Source: RBG-16-34-14 sp963727535 (GTDB lineage: Bacteria > Bacteroidota > Ignavibacteria > Ignavibacteriales > Ignavibacteriaceae). Taken from it: a stretch of DNA of 64,000 bases. The notes below the pieces were generated by a model. It saw only the letters and a list, made by a program, of their open reading frames with translations, was not told the origin of the DNA and searched no databases. The position numbers and the translations under genes were made by a program. Of the stretch, positions 56,076-64,000 are shown in pieces. The DNA is taken from contig CAVSGR010000004.1 in the NCBI GenBank assembly GCA_963727535.1, positions 248,001 to 312,000 on the forward strand, in the 5' to 3' direction. Within the stretch, counting starts at the first letter, position 1; each line of letters opens with the position of its first letter.

Positions 56076-57608
56076 CTAATATAGTGAATCTGGTCCCTCG
56101 TCTTCGTATTCATCATCTTTTGACATTGTAAACATTGAGCTCATCATATCCTTAAACTGAATTCCGTTTTCCAAACGGAATTTGCTTAACATAGAATACT
56201 CAGCCAGTCCGTTGAGAACAAATTCCATCATTAAAAGATTATCTTTTACATTAATTCCGGGTTGATATTTTTTCACAAGTTCTTTTAATCCCGGTACATC
56301 CGACAAAGTTTTTTCATATTCTTTATCGGAGATCGTATTAAGGACATCAACGACGTTTCCTTTGTTAAACCAATTTGTTATCGGACTATAAGGGTTTGCC
56401 TCTTTGGGGGAGGGGGACCGTTGTTCCTGTGGAGGCTTTTTCGCTTTATCAGGTGAAGGAAAATACTGATTGAATAAACTTCTTATGGCTTTGCTGATAA
56501 GAATATGCGCCACCTTTGCAGGTCCCTCCTGTTCTCCCTCGTAAACCAGTTCTATCTTTCCGGTAATTGCCGGAATCACTCCATAAAGATCAGAGATGCG
56601 AAGATGTGTGCAATCTTCATTGTTTAATATCATTCTTCTTTCTGCAGTGCTAATAAGATTTTCATAAGCTGAAATTGTAAGTCTTGCAGATACACCGCTC
56701 TTGTGGTCGATATATTCACTGCCTCTTGCTTCAAAAGCAATTTGTTCAACCAGGTCTTTCATCAGTTGATGAATATTAATTTTTTTCTTTTGGTCTTCTG
56801 TAAATTTTGATTCCTGTTGAGTTATTTGCTGCGAAATAGAAATTGTCTTTGGGTAATGTGTAAGTATCTGGCTGTCTATCCTGTCTTTTAAAGGAGTAAC
56901 AATCGAACCTCTGTTTGTGTAATCTTCCGGGTTAGCTGTAAAGACAAATTGAATATCGAGAGGCAGTCTTACTTTAAACCCTCTTATTTGAATATCATTT
57001 TCCTGGAGAATGTTAAACAACGCTACTTGAATTCTTGCTTGAAGATCTGGTAATTCATTTATAACAAAGATAGAGCGATGAGAGCGTGGAATTAATCCAA
57101 AATGAATAACTCTTTCGTCAGAGTAGGGAAGCCTTAATGAAGCAGCTTTAATTGGATCAACATCTCCGATAAGATCTGCAACAGAAACATCGGGCGTAGC
57201 AAGTTTTTCTGCATATCTCTGAGAACGATGATGCCATTCGATGTTTGTATCATCTCCGTTTCCAGCAATCAGGTCCCTCGAATATTTTGACAATGGATTA
57301 AACGGATCGTCGTTTAGTTCTGAACCGGCAACAACAGGAATATATTCATCAAGAAGATTTATAAGCATTCTTGCAATTTTTGTTTTTGCCTGTCCCCTTA
57401 AACCAAGAAGAATAATATTATGCCTTGATAAAATTGCAGTCTGGATATCCGGAATTACAGTTTCTTCATAACCAATTATACCTTCAAACGGGTACTCTTT
57501 TCTTTTAAGAAATTTTATAAGATTATCACGCAGTTCATCTTTTATCGGTTTTGGTTTATAGCCTGTTCTTTTTAATTCACCTAAAGTAGTTATCTGAGTA
57601 AAATCCAT
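56076..57608 (-). CDS. MoxR/magnesium-chelatase-like AAA ATPase
   Basis: 510 residues. Residues about 40-300 are an AAA+ domain of the ChlI/MoxR kind: GLRGQAKTK (Walker A), IFVINELPDL (Walker B, with Asn where Asp is usual), VFTANPEDYTNRG (sensor 1) and RIDSQI. A helical region follows, a Pro/Lys-rich linker near 385-410 and an acidic C-terminus. MoxR ATPases work with VWA proteins as chaperones or activators of large complexes, and a VWA gene lies 26 bases upstream. The target is unknown. Confidence 0.88.
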   Translation of the reverse strand: MDFTQITTLGELKRTGYKPKPIKDELRDNLIKFLKRKEYPFEGIIGYEETVIPDIQTAILSRHNIILLGLRGQAKTKIARMLINLLDEYIPVVAGSELNDDPFNPLSKYSRDLIAGNGDDTNIEWHHRSQRYAEKLATPDVSVADLIGDVDPIKAASLRLPYSDERVIHFGLIPRSHRSIFVINELPDLQARIQVALFNILQENDIQIRGFKVRLPLDIQFVFTANPEDYTNRGSIVTPLKDRIDSQILTHYPKTISISQQITQQESKFTEDQKKKINIHQLMKDLVEQIAFEARGSEYIDHKSGVSARLTISAYENLISTAERRMILNNEDCTHLRISDLYGVIPAITGKIELVYEGEQEGPAKVAHILISKAIRSLFNQYFPSPDKAKKPPQEQRSPSPKEANPYSPITNWFNKGNVVDVLNTISDKEYEKTLSDVPGLKELVKKYQPGINVKDNLLMMEFVLNGLAEYSMLSKFRLENGIQFKDMMSSMFTMSKDDEYEDEGPDSLY

Positions 57609-57634
57609 TTAATAATCCTTTACTTAAAGAAAGT

Positions 57635-58732
57635 TTATTTTAGTCTTTTCCTTCTGTTTCTTACGTAATCTTCAAAAATATATTCGCCGAGCCCTGAGAG
57701 GCTGCTGTAAAATGCTCTGCCGTTATTTGTTTTTGTAAATTCTCTAACAAACCGCTGCAAATATGGATCCTTTGCAATCATAAATGTTGTAATTGAAATG
57801 TTTAGTTTCCTGCACTTCGCTGCCTGGTCAAGAGTTTTGTTTACAATTTTTTTATCCAGCCCAAAACTATTTTTGTAATATTTCAAACCTTCTTTAAGGC
57901 ATGTCGGTTTTCCATCAGTTATCATAAATATCTGTTTATTTGTGGTCTTCCTTCTTCTAAGAATATCAACTGATAATTCCAATCCTGCAACTGTATTTGT
58001 GTGATATGGACCAACTTCAAGATAGGGAAGATCCTTTATTTCGATTGGCCAGGCATCATTTCCAAAGGCGATAATATCAAGAGTATCTTTCGGATATTTT
58101 GTTGTAATTAATTCTGATAAAGCCATAGCTACTTTTTTAGCAGGTGTAATTCTGTCTTCGCCGTAAAGAATCATGGAGTGAGAAATATCAATCATCAAAA
58201 CAGTTGACGTTATTGCTTTATAATCGCGTTCATCGATTTCAAGATCACTTTCAGTAAGCCTGAACTCATCAAGGCCATGATTTATTTGTGCATTCTTAAT
58301 TGAATCTGTCATATCGATCTGTTCAAGTGAATCACCGAAATTATATTCACGCCTGTCAGAGGTTAACTCATCTCCATGACCTGTAAAAGGTGAATTATGA
58401 TTTCCTCTTTGTGATTTCTTTAGCTTTCCGAAAATTTCCTCGAGAGATTGCCGCCTGATACTTTGTTCACTCTTTGCTGTAATTATAAAGCCGGTTCCGT
58501 TTTCATTTTCTTCTATATATCCTTTTTCCTTCAGGTCATCAATAAAGTTTCCCATCCCGTATTTATCATTTGTTAAACCGTACTGCTGGTCCAGCTGGTT
58601 AAGCCAGTTCAGTGCTTCTGCAACATCTCCCGAAGTTACAATCATTATCTGCATAAATAATTTAAGCAGATCCTCAAAGCCCTGCTCATCCCGCTTTTGC
58701 GGAATATATTTTGTGAATCTTGTGCCTAACAT
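57635..58732 (-). CDS. VWA-domain protein partnered with the MoxR-like ATPase
   Basis: 365 residues. About residues 170-345 are a von Willebrand A domain with the MIDAS motif DISHS, a Thr near HTNTVAG and the Asp in MITDGKP. The N-terminal 165 residues are helical and charged, with no clear family. It has no signal peptide or membrane segment, so it is cytoplasmic. It is upstream of the AAA ATPase gene in the same direction; the two form the common MoxR-VWA pair. Confidence 0.88.
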   Translation of the reverse strand: MLGTRFTKYIPQKRDEQGFEDLLKLFMQIMIVTSGDVAEALNWLNQLDQQYGLTNDKYGMGNFIDDLKEKGYIEENENGTGFIITAKSEQSIRRQSLEEIFGKLKKSQRGNHNSPFTGHGDELTSDRREYNFGDSLEQIDMTDSIKNAQINHGLDEFRLTESDLEIDERDYKAITSTVLMIDISHSMILYGEDRITPAKKVAMALSELITTKYPKDTLDIIAFGNDAWPIEIKDLPYLEVGPYHTNTVAGLELSVDILRRRKTTNKQIFMITDGKPTCLKEGLKYYKNSFGLDKKIVNKTLDQAAKCRKLNISITTFMIAKDPYLQRFVREFTKTNNGRAFYSSLSGLGEYIFEDYVRNRRKRLK

Positions 58733-58819
58733 ATTGGAAATTACCTTGGGTTATAATTTATAAGATTTGTTGAAGAATTCAAGACGATTATACGAAGAAA
58801 TCCGGTTTGTATAAAAGGG

Positions 58820-60256
58820 CTATATTCCGCTCAATTTTTTAAGCATTTCTGCCGCATAATTGTTAAGTGGCTGCAATCTTAGTACCCGTCTGAAATTTTT
58901 TGTCGCCAGTCCTTTATTCCCGTCCTTCAAATATGAGTCACCCAGTCCTATAAAAACTTCTGCAGAATTTGAGTACTCCCCGCTTAGTAACCTGAAAAAT
59001 TGGATAGAATCAGAATATCTTTTTAGATTAATAAGATCATAACCAAATGTAAGTTGTTCTTCTAGACTTTTATTAAAGTTGTTTGTAGAGTCGGAGATAA
59101 GTTCTTCGTACACAGTAAGCAAAGAATCAATTCCGTAATCCAAAGTTACATTGAGAAGAAAATCAGCAAGAGACTTCTCCGGTTTTTTAATATCCCGTCC
59201 GAAATATATTGCGGCAATATCAAAAGCAGGTTCGCCAAGATTTCTGTCCCGTATATTCATTAGATGAACAGCTGCTATTTTTTCGTCTGGATAGATTAAT
59301 AGAAGGGAAGTGAAGCCTGTTCCTGTTCCGGAATGGCTAATATATTTTCTTCCCGATTCATCGATTCCAAAAGCAATTCCCAACCCATAATTTATAGTTT
59401 TACCACTCCTTAATTTAGTAGGAACAATCATTGAATCGAGGCTCGTTAATTTTATTAATTTACCACTAAGAAGACAATCTGAGAATAGTAATAGATCTTC
59501 CGAGGTTGATAATAATCCACCGCCGGGAATTTTAATTGATAAATCTGCAAGCGCTGCATTTTGAATTTGCCTGGATTCATTCCTGTCATATCCTTTAGAT
59601 CGATCCCGGATAATATTTCTTTGAAGATCAGTATAAGTTGATTTCATACCTGCAGGTTTGATTATATTTTTATTTATATAATCAGGAAAAGAAATTCCTG
59701 AAACATTTTCGATAATTGCTGCCAGAAGATTATAACTCAAAGTTGTATAGAGATATCTTGTGCCGGGTTCGTATACTAAACTGTCTTTGGCAAGATAATT
59801 AATTACTTCCTGGGTTGACTTAAAAAAATCCTTGCTCTCAAATTCCCCGGTATTTTTATAAGTTCTTATACCCGCGGTATGTGAGAGTAATTGTCTTACG
59901 GTAAATTTCCATCGCTTAGCAGGGAATTGAATATATTTTCTAATATCATCATCGAGCTTAATTTTGCCTTCTTCCACAAGCTGCATAATTGCAACCGCAG
60001 TTATAATTTTAGATACAGAAGCGATTCTATAAATAGTATTTTTTGTAGCCGGAATATTGTTCTCAATATCTGCATAACCTTTTGCATCAAGCCAGATTAT
60101 TTTTCCATCATGTAACAAACCGGCAGAAATTGAAGGAATATTTTTATTGAGATAGTAATCGTTTAAATACTGATCAAGTTTTTTTGTGATGTTTTGGGAA
60201 AAGAGATTAATATGGAGTAAGAATATTAGAAAAATATTAATCGACAGACGGAACAT
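58820..60256 (-). CDS. Secreted class C beta-lactamase-like serine hydrolase with TPR tail
   Basis: 478 residues. The signal peptide ends near FSQ (residue 21). The serine hydrolase domain (about 25-350) has the SxxK motif SVSK, the YxN motif in TTLSYNLL, and HSGTGTG as the KTG counterpart. About 90 C-terminal residues look like tetratricopeptide repeats (EVFIGLGDSYLKDGNKGLA..F). It probably acts in the periplasm on peptidoglycan-like or D-amino acid substrates. True beta-lactamase activity cannot be inferred. Confidence 0.88.
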   Translation of the reverse strand: MFRLSINIFLIFLLHINLFSQNITKKLDQYLNDYYLNKNIPSISAGLLHDGKIIWLDAKGYADIENNIPATKNTIYRIASVSKIITAVAIMQLVEEGKIKLDDDIRKYIQFPAKRWKFTVRQLLSHTAGIRTYKNTGEFESKDFFKSTQEVINYLAKDSLVYEPGTRYLYTTLSYNLLAAIIENVSGISFPDYINKNIIKPAGMKSTYTDLQRNIIRDRSKGYDRNESRQIQNAALADLSIKIPGGGLLSTSEDLLLFSDCLLSGKLIKLTSLDSMIVPTKLRSGKTINYGLGIAFGIDESGRKYISHSGTGTGFTSLLLIYPDEKIAAVHLMNIRDRNLGEPAFDIAAIYFGRDIKKPEKSLADFLLNVTLDYGIDSLLTVYEELISDSTNNFNKSLEEQLTFGYDLINLKRYSDSIQFFRLLSGEYSNSAEVFIGLGDSYLKDGNKGLATKNFRRVLRLQPLNNYAAEMLKKLSGI

Positions 60257-60373
60257 ATTATAGTCTTTTCAAAATATTTTAAGAATTATAAAAATACGTG
60301 ATCAAAAAATAAGGAATAAAACCGAGAGTAGTATTATATATACAAAGAAGTGAAGTATATCATATAGATAGAA

Positions 60374-61135
60374 CTAATTTATTAAAAGATTCTTTTTATT
60401 GATCTTAAATCCGTGTTTTCTCGAATATCTTATTGTATAAACTACAGTGATTATAATCGTGATTATTCTAAATAAGTTTGTGATGCTATTCCCCGCTGCT
60501 CCTGGGACATCTGCCTGAAAGATTGTCCACGACATATTCATAAATATATGCAGCCAAATGGGAACCCAAAGATTATTATTGTGTTCAGTGAATAACCATG
60601 CATTCCACATACTTCCGATAAATGTTACAAAAAAGACTCCGAGTAGACTTGCCAACGTATTACCTTGATATAAATGTCCAATTCCAAAAAACACAGAGGC
60701 AATAAGAGAAGCCGGAATAAATCCCCATCTTTCTCTGTTGAATAACTGTCCGTACAAATAACCGCGGAATAATATTTCTTCCATAACCGGACCGATTATC
60801 ACAGTAATAAGAATAGTAAAAGAAAAAATACCACTTGATAATCTGAATAGTATTACCGAACTCACAATCATTGGTGAAGTTGATAGCAAACCGAATGTTA
60901 AACCTTTAATAAATCCTTTGGAAAGTCCTAATTCTGAAATGATATTATTAAATCTATACTTGTGTAGAATGTATAGAGAAATAATTATTATGAGAATTGT
61001 AAAAGGATAACCATAAGATGTAATTGCAAATTTGTCACCAGTAATATTAAAAACATTTTTAAGAATACTGGGGAAATACAAGGATAGAAGGAAACTGAAG
61101 ATAATTACAGCAGATCTTAAGAATTTATTTTTCAT
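60374..61135 (-). CDS. CPBP family intramembrane metalloprotease
   Basis: 253 residues, about eight helices. The family motifs are EEILFRGYLYGQL (EExxxR), FFGIGHLYQG (FxxxH) and WNAWLFTEHNN...HIFMN. Family members are Rce1-like proteases or bacteriocin-immunity-type proteins. It begins seven bases after the lipoprotein gene upstream in the same direction. Confidence 0.85.
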   Translation of the reverse strand: MKNKFLRSAVIIFSFLLSLYFPSILKNVFNITGDKFAITSYGYPFTILIIIISLYILHKYRFNNIISELGLSKGFIKGLTFGLLSTSPMIVSSVILFRLSSGIFSFTILITVIIGPVMEEILFRGYLYGQLFNRERWGFIPASLIASVFFGIGHLYQGNTLASLLGVFFVTFIGSMWNAWLFTEHNNNLWVPIWLHIFMNMSWTIFQADVPGAAGNSITNLFRIITIIITVVYTIRYSRKHGFKINKKNLLIN

Positions 61136-61141
61136 TAGTTC

Positions 61142-61534
61142 TCAAATAAATGGCAGATGACCTATTGATTTTTTATATAGTAACTTTTTGCTCTGACAGA
61201 TTCCATCCGGATTCCTGGATGTATAAACCAACTTATTGTTGCTGTCTAATGTAAATGTAACAAAACCTTTTTGGTCAACATTTTTATATCTGAATATTGC
61301 AATAATTTGGTTGTCATTCAGATAACCAATGCCTTCCCACCGGTAATCTCCGTTTACAAATTTTAATAAATAAATTTGATCTTCTTTTGGATAGATTCGG
61401 AGTGTTGCTTCGGGAATGTTCCCTGCATGCCAAACTCCGACAAACTCATCTTCAACATTTAAGGATGTAAAATCCCTACTTGAACAACATCCAAAAATAA
61501 AAAGAGACAAAACTAAAGGAATTATTTTATACAT
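61142..61534 (-). CDS. Small lipoprotein of unknown function
   Basis: 130 residues. The signal peptide has a lipobox (IFGC, Cys16). The rest is predicted beta-rich (LRIYPKEDQIYLLKF, YRWEGIGYLNDNQIIAIFRY). It is not a recognised family; the shape suggests a small beta-sandwich or lipocalin-like envelope protein, which is inference. It sits between the pectinesterase and CPBP genes with short gaps. Confidence 0.6.
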   Translation of the reverse strand: MYKIIPLVLSLFIFGCCSSRDFTSLNVEDEFVGVWHAGNIPEATLRIYPKEDQIYLLKFVNGDYRWEGIGYLNDNQIIAIFRYKNVDQKGFVTFTLDSNNKLVYTSRNPDGICQSKKLLYKKSIGHLPFI

Positions 61535-61587
61535 GATTTACTCCCTTTATTAGAACGCTGAAAATTTTAATTAGCAATTTACAAATA

Positions 61588-63426
61588 TCAGTTAATTAAA
61601 AGTTGTGCTTCCTCACTTAAGACAGATCCGACACTGTTCTTAACAAGAACCGTATAGACTGCGGCTGCGCTTTTCCCGGCATTCTGTATTATAAGAATTG
61701 ATTTGTTTTCTCCTATCATCGGTTTGCCATTCTTAAACCACTGAATACTTGCCTGGGGAATAGCCGCTACTTCGACCTTTAATTCTGCTGTCTCGCCTTT
61801 TCTGACTTCAACCGTTTCTGGTTGTGATAAAATGATTGGAGCCATTGAGGGTGTCCACCCTCCAAGAACATATGTAGGATTGCTGTAATTGGTTATGATT
61901 TCACTGTCTTTTTTCATTGTCAGTTGTCTGGATACGGGACTACGTTTACTAACATCAACAGGTTTTCCATCTTTTAAATTAGTGCTGTTATACTCCCAAT
62001 AATGTACATTTGCTGTTTCGCCACCTACCGGTCCCCATCCTTCAGGTTTAACCCCTTCAAGAACACAGTTGAGCAATACAGCTTCACAATACGGGTAAGT
62101 AATACCATGATTGTCTGGAGCGCGGGCAATCACAGTTTCAACTTTACCAATTGTTTTGAAGACACAATTCAAAAAGATATTACCATGATTAAGCTTTGTA
62201 TTACGTATCCACATATGCGGTCCGCCCATCGAAATAAGTTCGCAATTTTTGAAGAATGATGGTCCACGTCCAAGTATATCATCGCCGGCGCCAGTAATAC
62301 TTGTATTCTCAAGATATACAGAGCCATTAATCTGCAATGCATCTCCGGATCCAAATACACTTACATTGTAAACGATGTTCTCACTGCCCGCAAGAAGAAG
62401 TCCTTCTGCCTGGGCAGGTTTTTCATTGATGGATCTTATTGTAAAGTTAACAAGATAAATTCCTGAGCAGTTATCTCCCATAAATGCAGCGCGACGTGAG
62501 GGGAAAGTACCCAGCCATTCATTGGTAGCGATATTTGCAGGGTGGGGATTGAATACCTCATTGTTAGCATAACACACCACAACTTTATCCCGATCCTCTC
62601 CCAGGAAAGTGACGTTTGTCTTGTTGCGGAAATACACTATCTCCTCATAAATTCCATTCTTTATTAATATGATTGTGCGTTCCGGTTTGTAGTCAGGGAC
62701 GAAGTCGATGGCGCCTTGAACTGTATTGAAATCTCCTGAACCATCTCCCGCTACCACAAGTTGTTTAGAATTTACAGGAGGGGGAGCTTTCTTTGTAGAA
62801 AATGTCCAATCTGTTTTTCCGGTGATCCCTTTAAAGCTATTATCTTTTAAATTAAAAACGCCCGAATCAATTTCCACATAGTATGTTTTGTTATACTCAA
62901 GCAGGTTGTTGCGAAGATAAATAATTGCGACGGTGTCATGGATAATAACCGGGTAAAAGTGAAATCCGTCTGTAAAGCCTCCTATTATTGTCAGCTGGTA
63001 ATTATCCGGTGTTGGAAGTGCACCGCCGGATGGTGTTCCGGGTTTTGTATTTGCGTTTGTAAAGTTGCCTGAAACATATTTGTAAGGCGTTTTGGTATAA
63101 GGCACGCGTTCCCGGTTTGGTACCTTTGGTCCCGGCGGAATGCTCAGGTCAAGAGAATCAACTAACTTGTCATCAGAAGCATCATAGATTCGGATTTTCC
63201 CGGAGTTTCCCAAAACAGGCTCGCTATGAAAAATGAATCTCAAATGTGTATCCGGATTTACATTTATTGCTTTATCTACCGGAAACATTTTATATGTTAT
63301 AGCCTCATCGGAAGACTTTTGCATACTCATTGTGGTAAGAAATAAAAAACCGATTAGATACAAATGCAGAGATGAGGTTAAAATAGTTTTGAAATGTGAT
63401 TCGTTTTTACAATTTTGTTTTTTCAT
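61588..63426 (-). CDS. Secreted pectinesterase (CE8) with N-terminal Big_5-like and C-terminal Ig-like domains
   Basis: 612 residues. A signal or anchor helix (about 18-35) is followed by a Big_5-like domain (AINVNPDTHLRFIF to WTFSTK, to about 215). The pectinesterase right-handed helix covers about 220-500: VVAGDGSGDFNTVQGAIDFVP, NGIYEE, GSGDALQIN and GAGDDILGRGPSFFKNC, where the two catalytic Asp residues should lie. An Ig-like domain ends the protein (IQWFKNGKP..). It removes methyl esters from pectin-type polymers. Its ATG overlaps the stop of the monooxygenase remnant. No pectate lyase is nearby. Confidence 0.85.
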   Translation of the reverse strand: MKKQNCKNESHFKTILTSSLHLYLIGFLFLTTMSMQKSSDEAITYKMFPVDKAINVNPDTHLRFIFHSEPVLGNSGKIRIYDASDDKLVDSLDLSIPPGPKVPNRERVPYTKTPYKYVSGNFTNANTKPGTPSGGALPTPDNYQLTIIGGFTDGFHFYPVIIHDTVAIIYLRNNLLEYNKTYYVEIDSGVFNLKDNSFKGITGKTDWTFSTKKAPPPVNSKQLVVAGDGSGDFNTVQGAIDFVPDYKPERTIILIKNGIYEEIVYFRNKTNVTFLGEDRDKVVVCYANNEVFNPHPANIATNEWLGTFPSRRAAFMGDNCSGIYLVNFTIRSINEKPAQAEGLLLAGSENIVYNVSVFGSGDALQINGSVYLENTSITGAGDDILGRGPSFFKNCELISMGGPHMWIRNTKLNHGNIFLNCVFKTIGKVETVIARAPDNHGITYPYCEAVLLNCVLEGVKPEGWGPVGGETANVHYWEYNSTNLKDGKPVDVSKRSPVSRQLTMKKDSEIITNYSNPTYVLGGWTPSMAPIILSQPETVEVRKGETAELKVEVAAIPQASIQWFKNGKPMIGENKSILIIQNAGKSAAAVYTVLVKNSVGSVLSEEAQLLIN

Positions 63427-63605
63427 TTCATATAAAATGATGAGAATTCTTTACTTTTTCTAAATTCATTCAAATGATCCTCTAAAGAAGTCCACTCTAT
63501 TCTAAGAATGAATTGCTTATTATCTTCTTCGCAATTAGAAAGTTCATATTCCAAAACTGAATCGAATAGCAATTCTATTTTCTTAACGCTTGATTGACTT
63601 GTTAC
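63423..63605 (-). pseudogene. Truncated antibiotic biosynthesis monooxygenase (ABM) remnant
   Basis: An uninterrupted frame of about 60 codons without a normal start. It reads KKIELLFDSVLEYELSNCEED, then FILRIEWTSLEDHL, then FRKSKEFSSF, and stops. This is the middle of an ABM-domain protein (small heme-oxygenase-like fold); the N-terminal strand and the C-terminal end are missing. Directly upstream on its strand lies the palindromic TCCTCCGAAGGAGGA (63613-63627), shared in part with the insert in the first tRNA copy. Its TGA overlaps the pectinesterase ATG. It is probably a decayed gene. Confidence 0.55.
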
Positions 63606-63612
63606 TTACTTG

Positions 63613-63627
63613 TCCTCCGAAGGAGGA
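63613..63627. repeat. Palindrome TCCTCCGAAGGAGGA
   Basis: A 15-base palindrome with a GAA centre. Its 63613-63625 part is the exact reverse complement of 13 bases (168-180) in and beside the insert in the interrupted tRNA-Glu copy. Both sites mark a breakpoint in a gene. Confidence 0.5.
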
Positions 63628-63676
63628 TTAAAGATGTTATACAGTGCAATTATTTTACTTCTATAATTCAATTATT

Positions 63677-63979
63677 CTAATAGGTTGCCGAAGAATAATC
63701 TTCATCATTTATAGTTTCCATGACCTCAAGAGCTAATCTTGCTGTGCCAATTGCCTTTCCTCCTCCAATTTCCATTGCAATCTCTAAAGCCTCAAGAATT
63801 TCTTGCTCTGTAGCCCCAGCTTTTATAGCCGATTCAGTATGCCAATGTATGCAAGATTCACAATTTACTGCAGCAGAAATACCAATTGCAATCAATTCTT
63901 TGTTTTTTACAGTTAATGAACCCTCTGTAAATGCTGCTCCCTCTAATTCAAGAAACTTTTTGTAAACTTTAGAATCCAT
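63677..63979 (-). CDS. Carboxymuconolactone decarboxylase/AhpD-like protein
   Basis: 100 residues from ATG 63979 (TTG at 63988 would add three). The CMD domain carries the AhpD-type redox motif CESCIHWH (Cys-x2-Cys with His four residues on), plus GATEQEILEALEIAMEIGGG. Members are small alkylhydroperoxidase-like enzymes or, without a partner, of unknown role. It lies upstream of the monooxygenase remnant on the same strand. CMD and ABM proteins often occur together, which supports the remnant call. Confidence 0.88.
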   Translation of the reverse strand: MDSKVYKKFLELEGAAFTEGSLTVKNKELIAIGISAAVNCESCIHWHTESAIKAGATEQEILEALEIAMEIGGGKAIGTARLALEVMETINDEDYSSATY

Positions 63980-64000
63980 TTTAATCAATTTAGTATGAGC

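Noticed and set aside
1..64000. CRISPR array, insertion sequence or prophage
   Set aside because: No regularly spaced repeats, transposase, integrase or phage structural gene is seen; the only phage-linked family is DUF5131.

Overview
The window reads as chromosomal DNA of a low-GC, Gram-negative bacterium of the Bacteroidetes/Chlorobi lineage. The most likely group is Ignavibacteria (Ignavibacteriota). The reasons are type IX secretion proteins (PorU and PorV) with C-terminal sorting domains, an alternative complex III (Act) operon joined to a heme-copper oxidase operon, bacterial microcompartment shell genes, and promoters with a TTG...TAnnTTTG look. The taxonomic call is inference: there is no rRNA gene here to confirm it.

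Layout. 1-640: two copies of a tRNA-Glu(CUC) gene, each with its promoter, flank a small GIY-YIG nuclease gene; the first tRNA copy is broken by a 23-base insert. 717-2804: ferredoxin-like protein, endonuclease III, HD hydrolase, peroxiredoxin. 2956-15302: type IX secretion and surface genes (PorU, PorV, an M6-like protein that has lost its zinc motif, a HExxH/propeller/barrel protein, a DUF5683-like protein). 15430-22499: housekeeping genes (Der, an FAD disulfide reductase, Upp, a TPR protein, Rel/SpoT, and RuvX with a non-standard start). 22590-23576: two microcompartment shell proteins, one with a long charged tail and a conserved C-terminal domain. 23659-29696: YbbR-like protein, Tmk, S41 protease, GlcD/GlcF-type oxidoreductase. 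29816-31655 (minus): a DUF5131 three-Cys protein and its TcmP partner.

32057-47043 is one long respiratory block: ActA, a small basic protein, ActB, ActC, an ActD-ActE fusion, ActF, a cytochrome c, SCO, oxidase subunits I, III, IV and II, heme O synthase and a polytopic membrane protein ending in a cytochrome c domain. Together these should carry electrons from quinol through Act and c-type hemes to oxygen. 47089-49354 (minus): two lipoprotein genes and an M24 peptidase. 49511-52078: glycogen phosphorylase. 52089-55881 (minus): four surface-polysaccharide genes. 56076-58732 (minus): a MoxR-type AAA ATPase and a VWA protein. 58820-63988 (minus): serine hydrolase, CPBP protease, lipoprotein, pectinesterase, a monooxygenase remnant and a carboxymuconolactone decarboxylase-type protein.

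Seven conserved genes between 1 and 36 kb are broken by ten single-base indels, nine of them +1, mostly in short homopolymers; from 36 kb on only one small gene (47.8 kb) is disturbed. In each broken gene, undoing the indels restores a length divisible by three. These look more like sequencing or assembly errors than true gene decay, so the genes are annotated here as single spanning entries. The observations most worth following up are the tRNA/GIY-YIG duplication, the DUF5131-TcmP pair, the orphan microcompartment pair with its C-terminal domain, the membrane-cytochrome fusion at the end of the oxidase operon, and the M6-like pseudoprotease.
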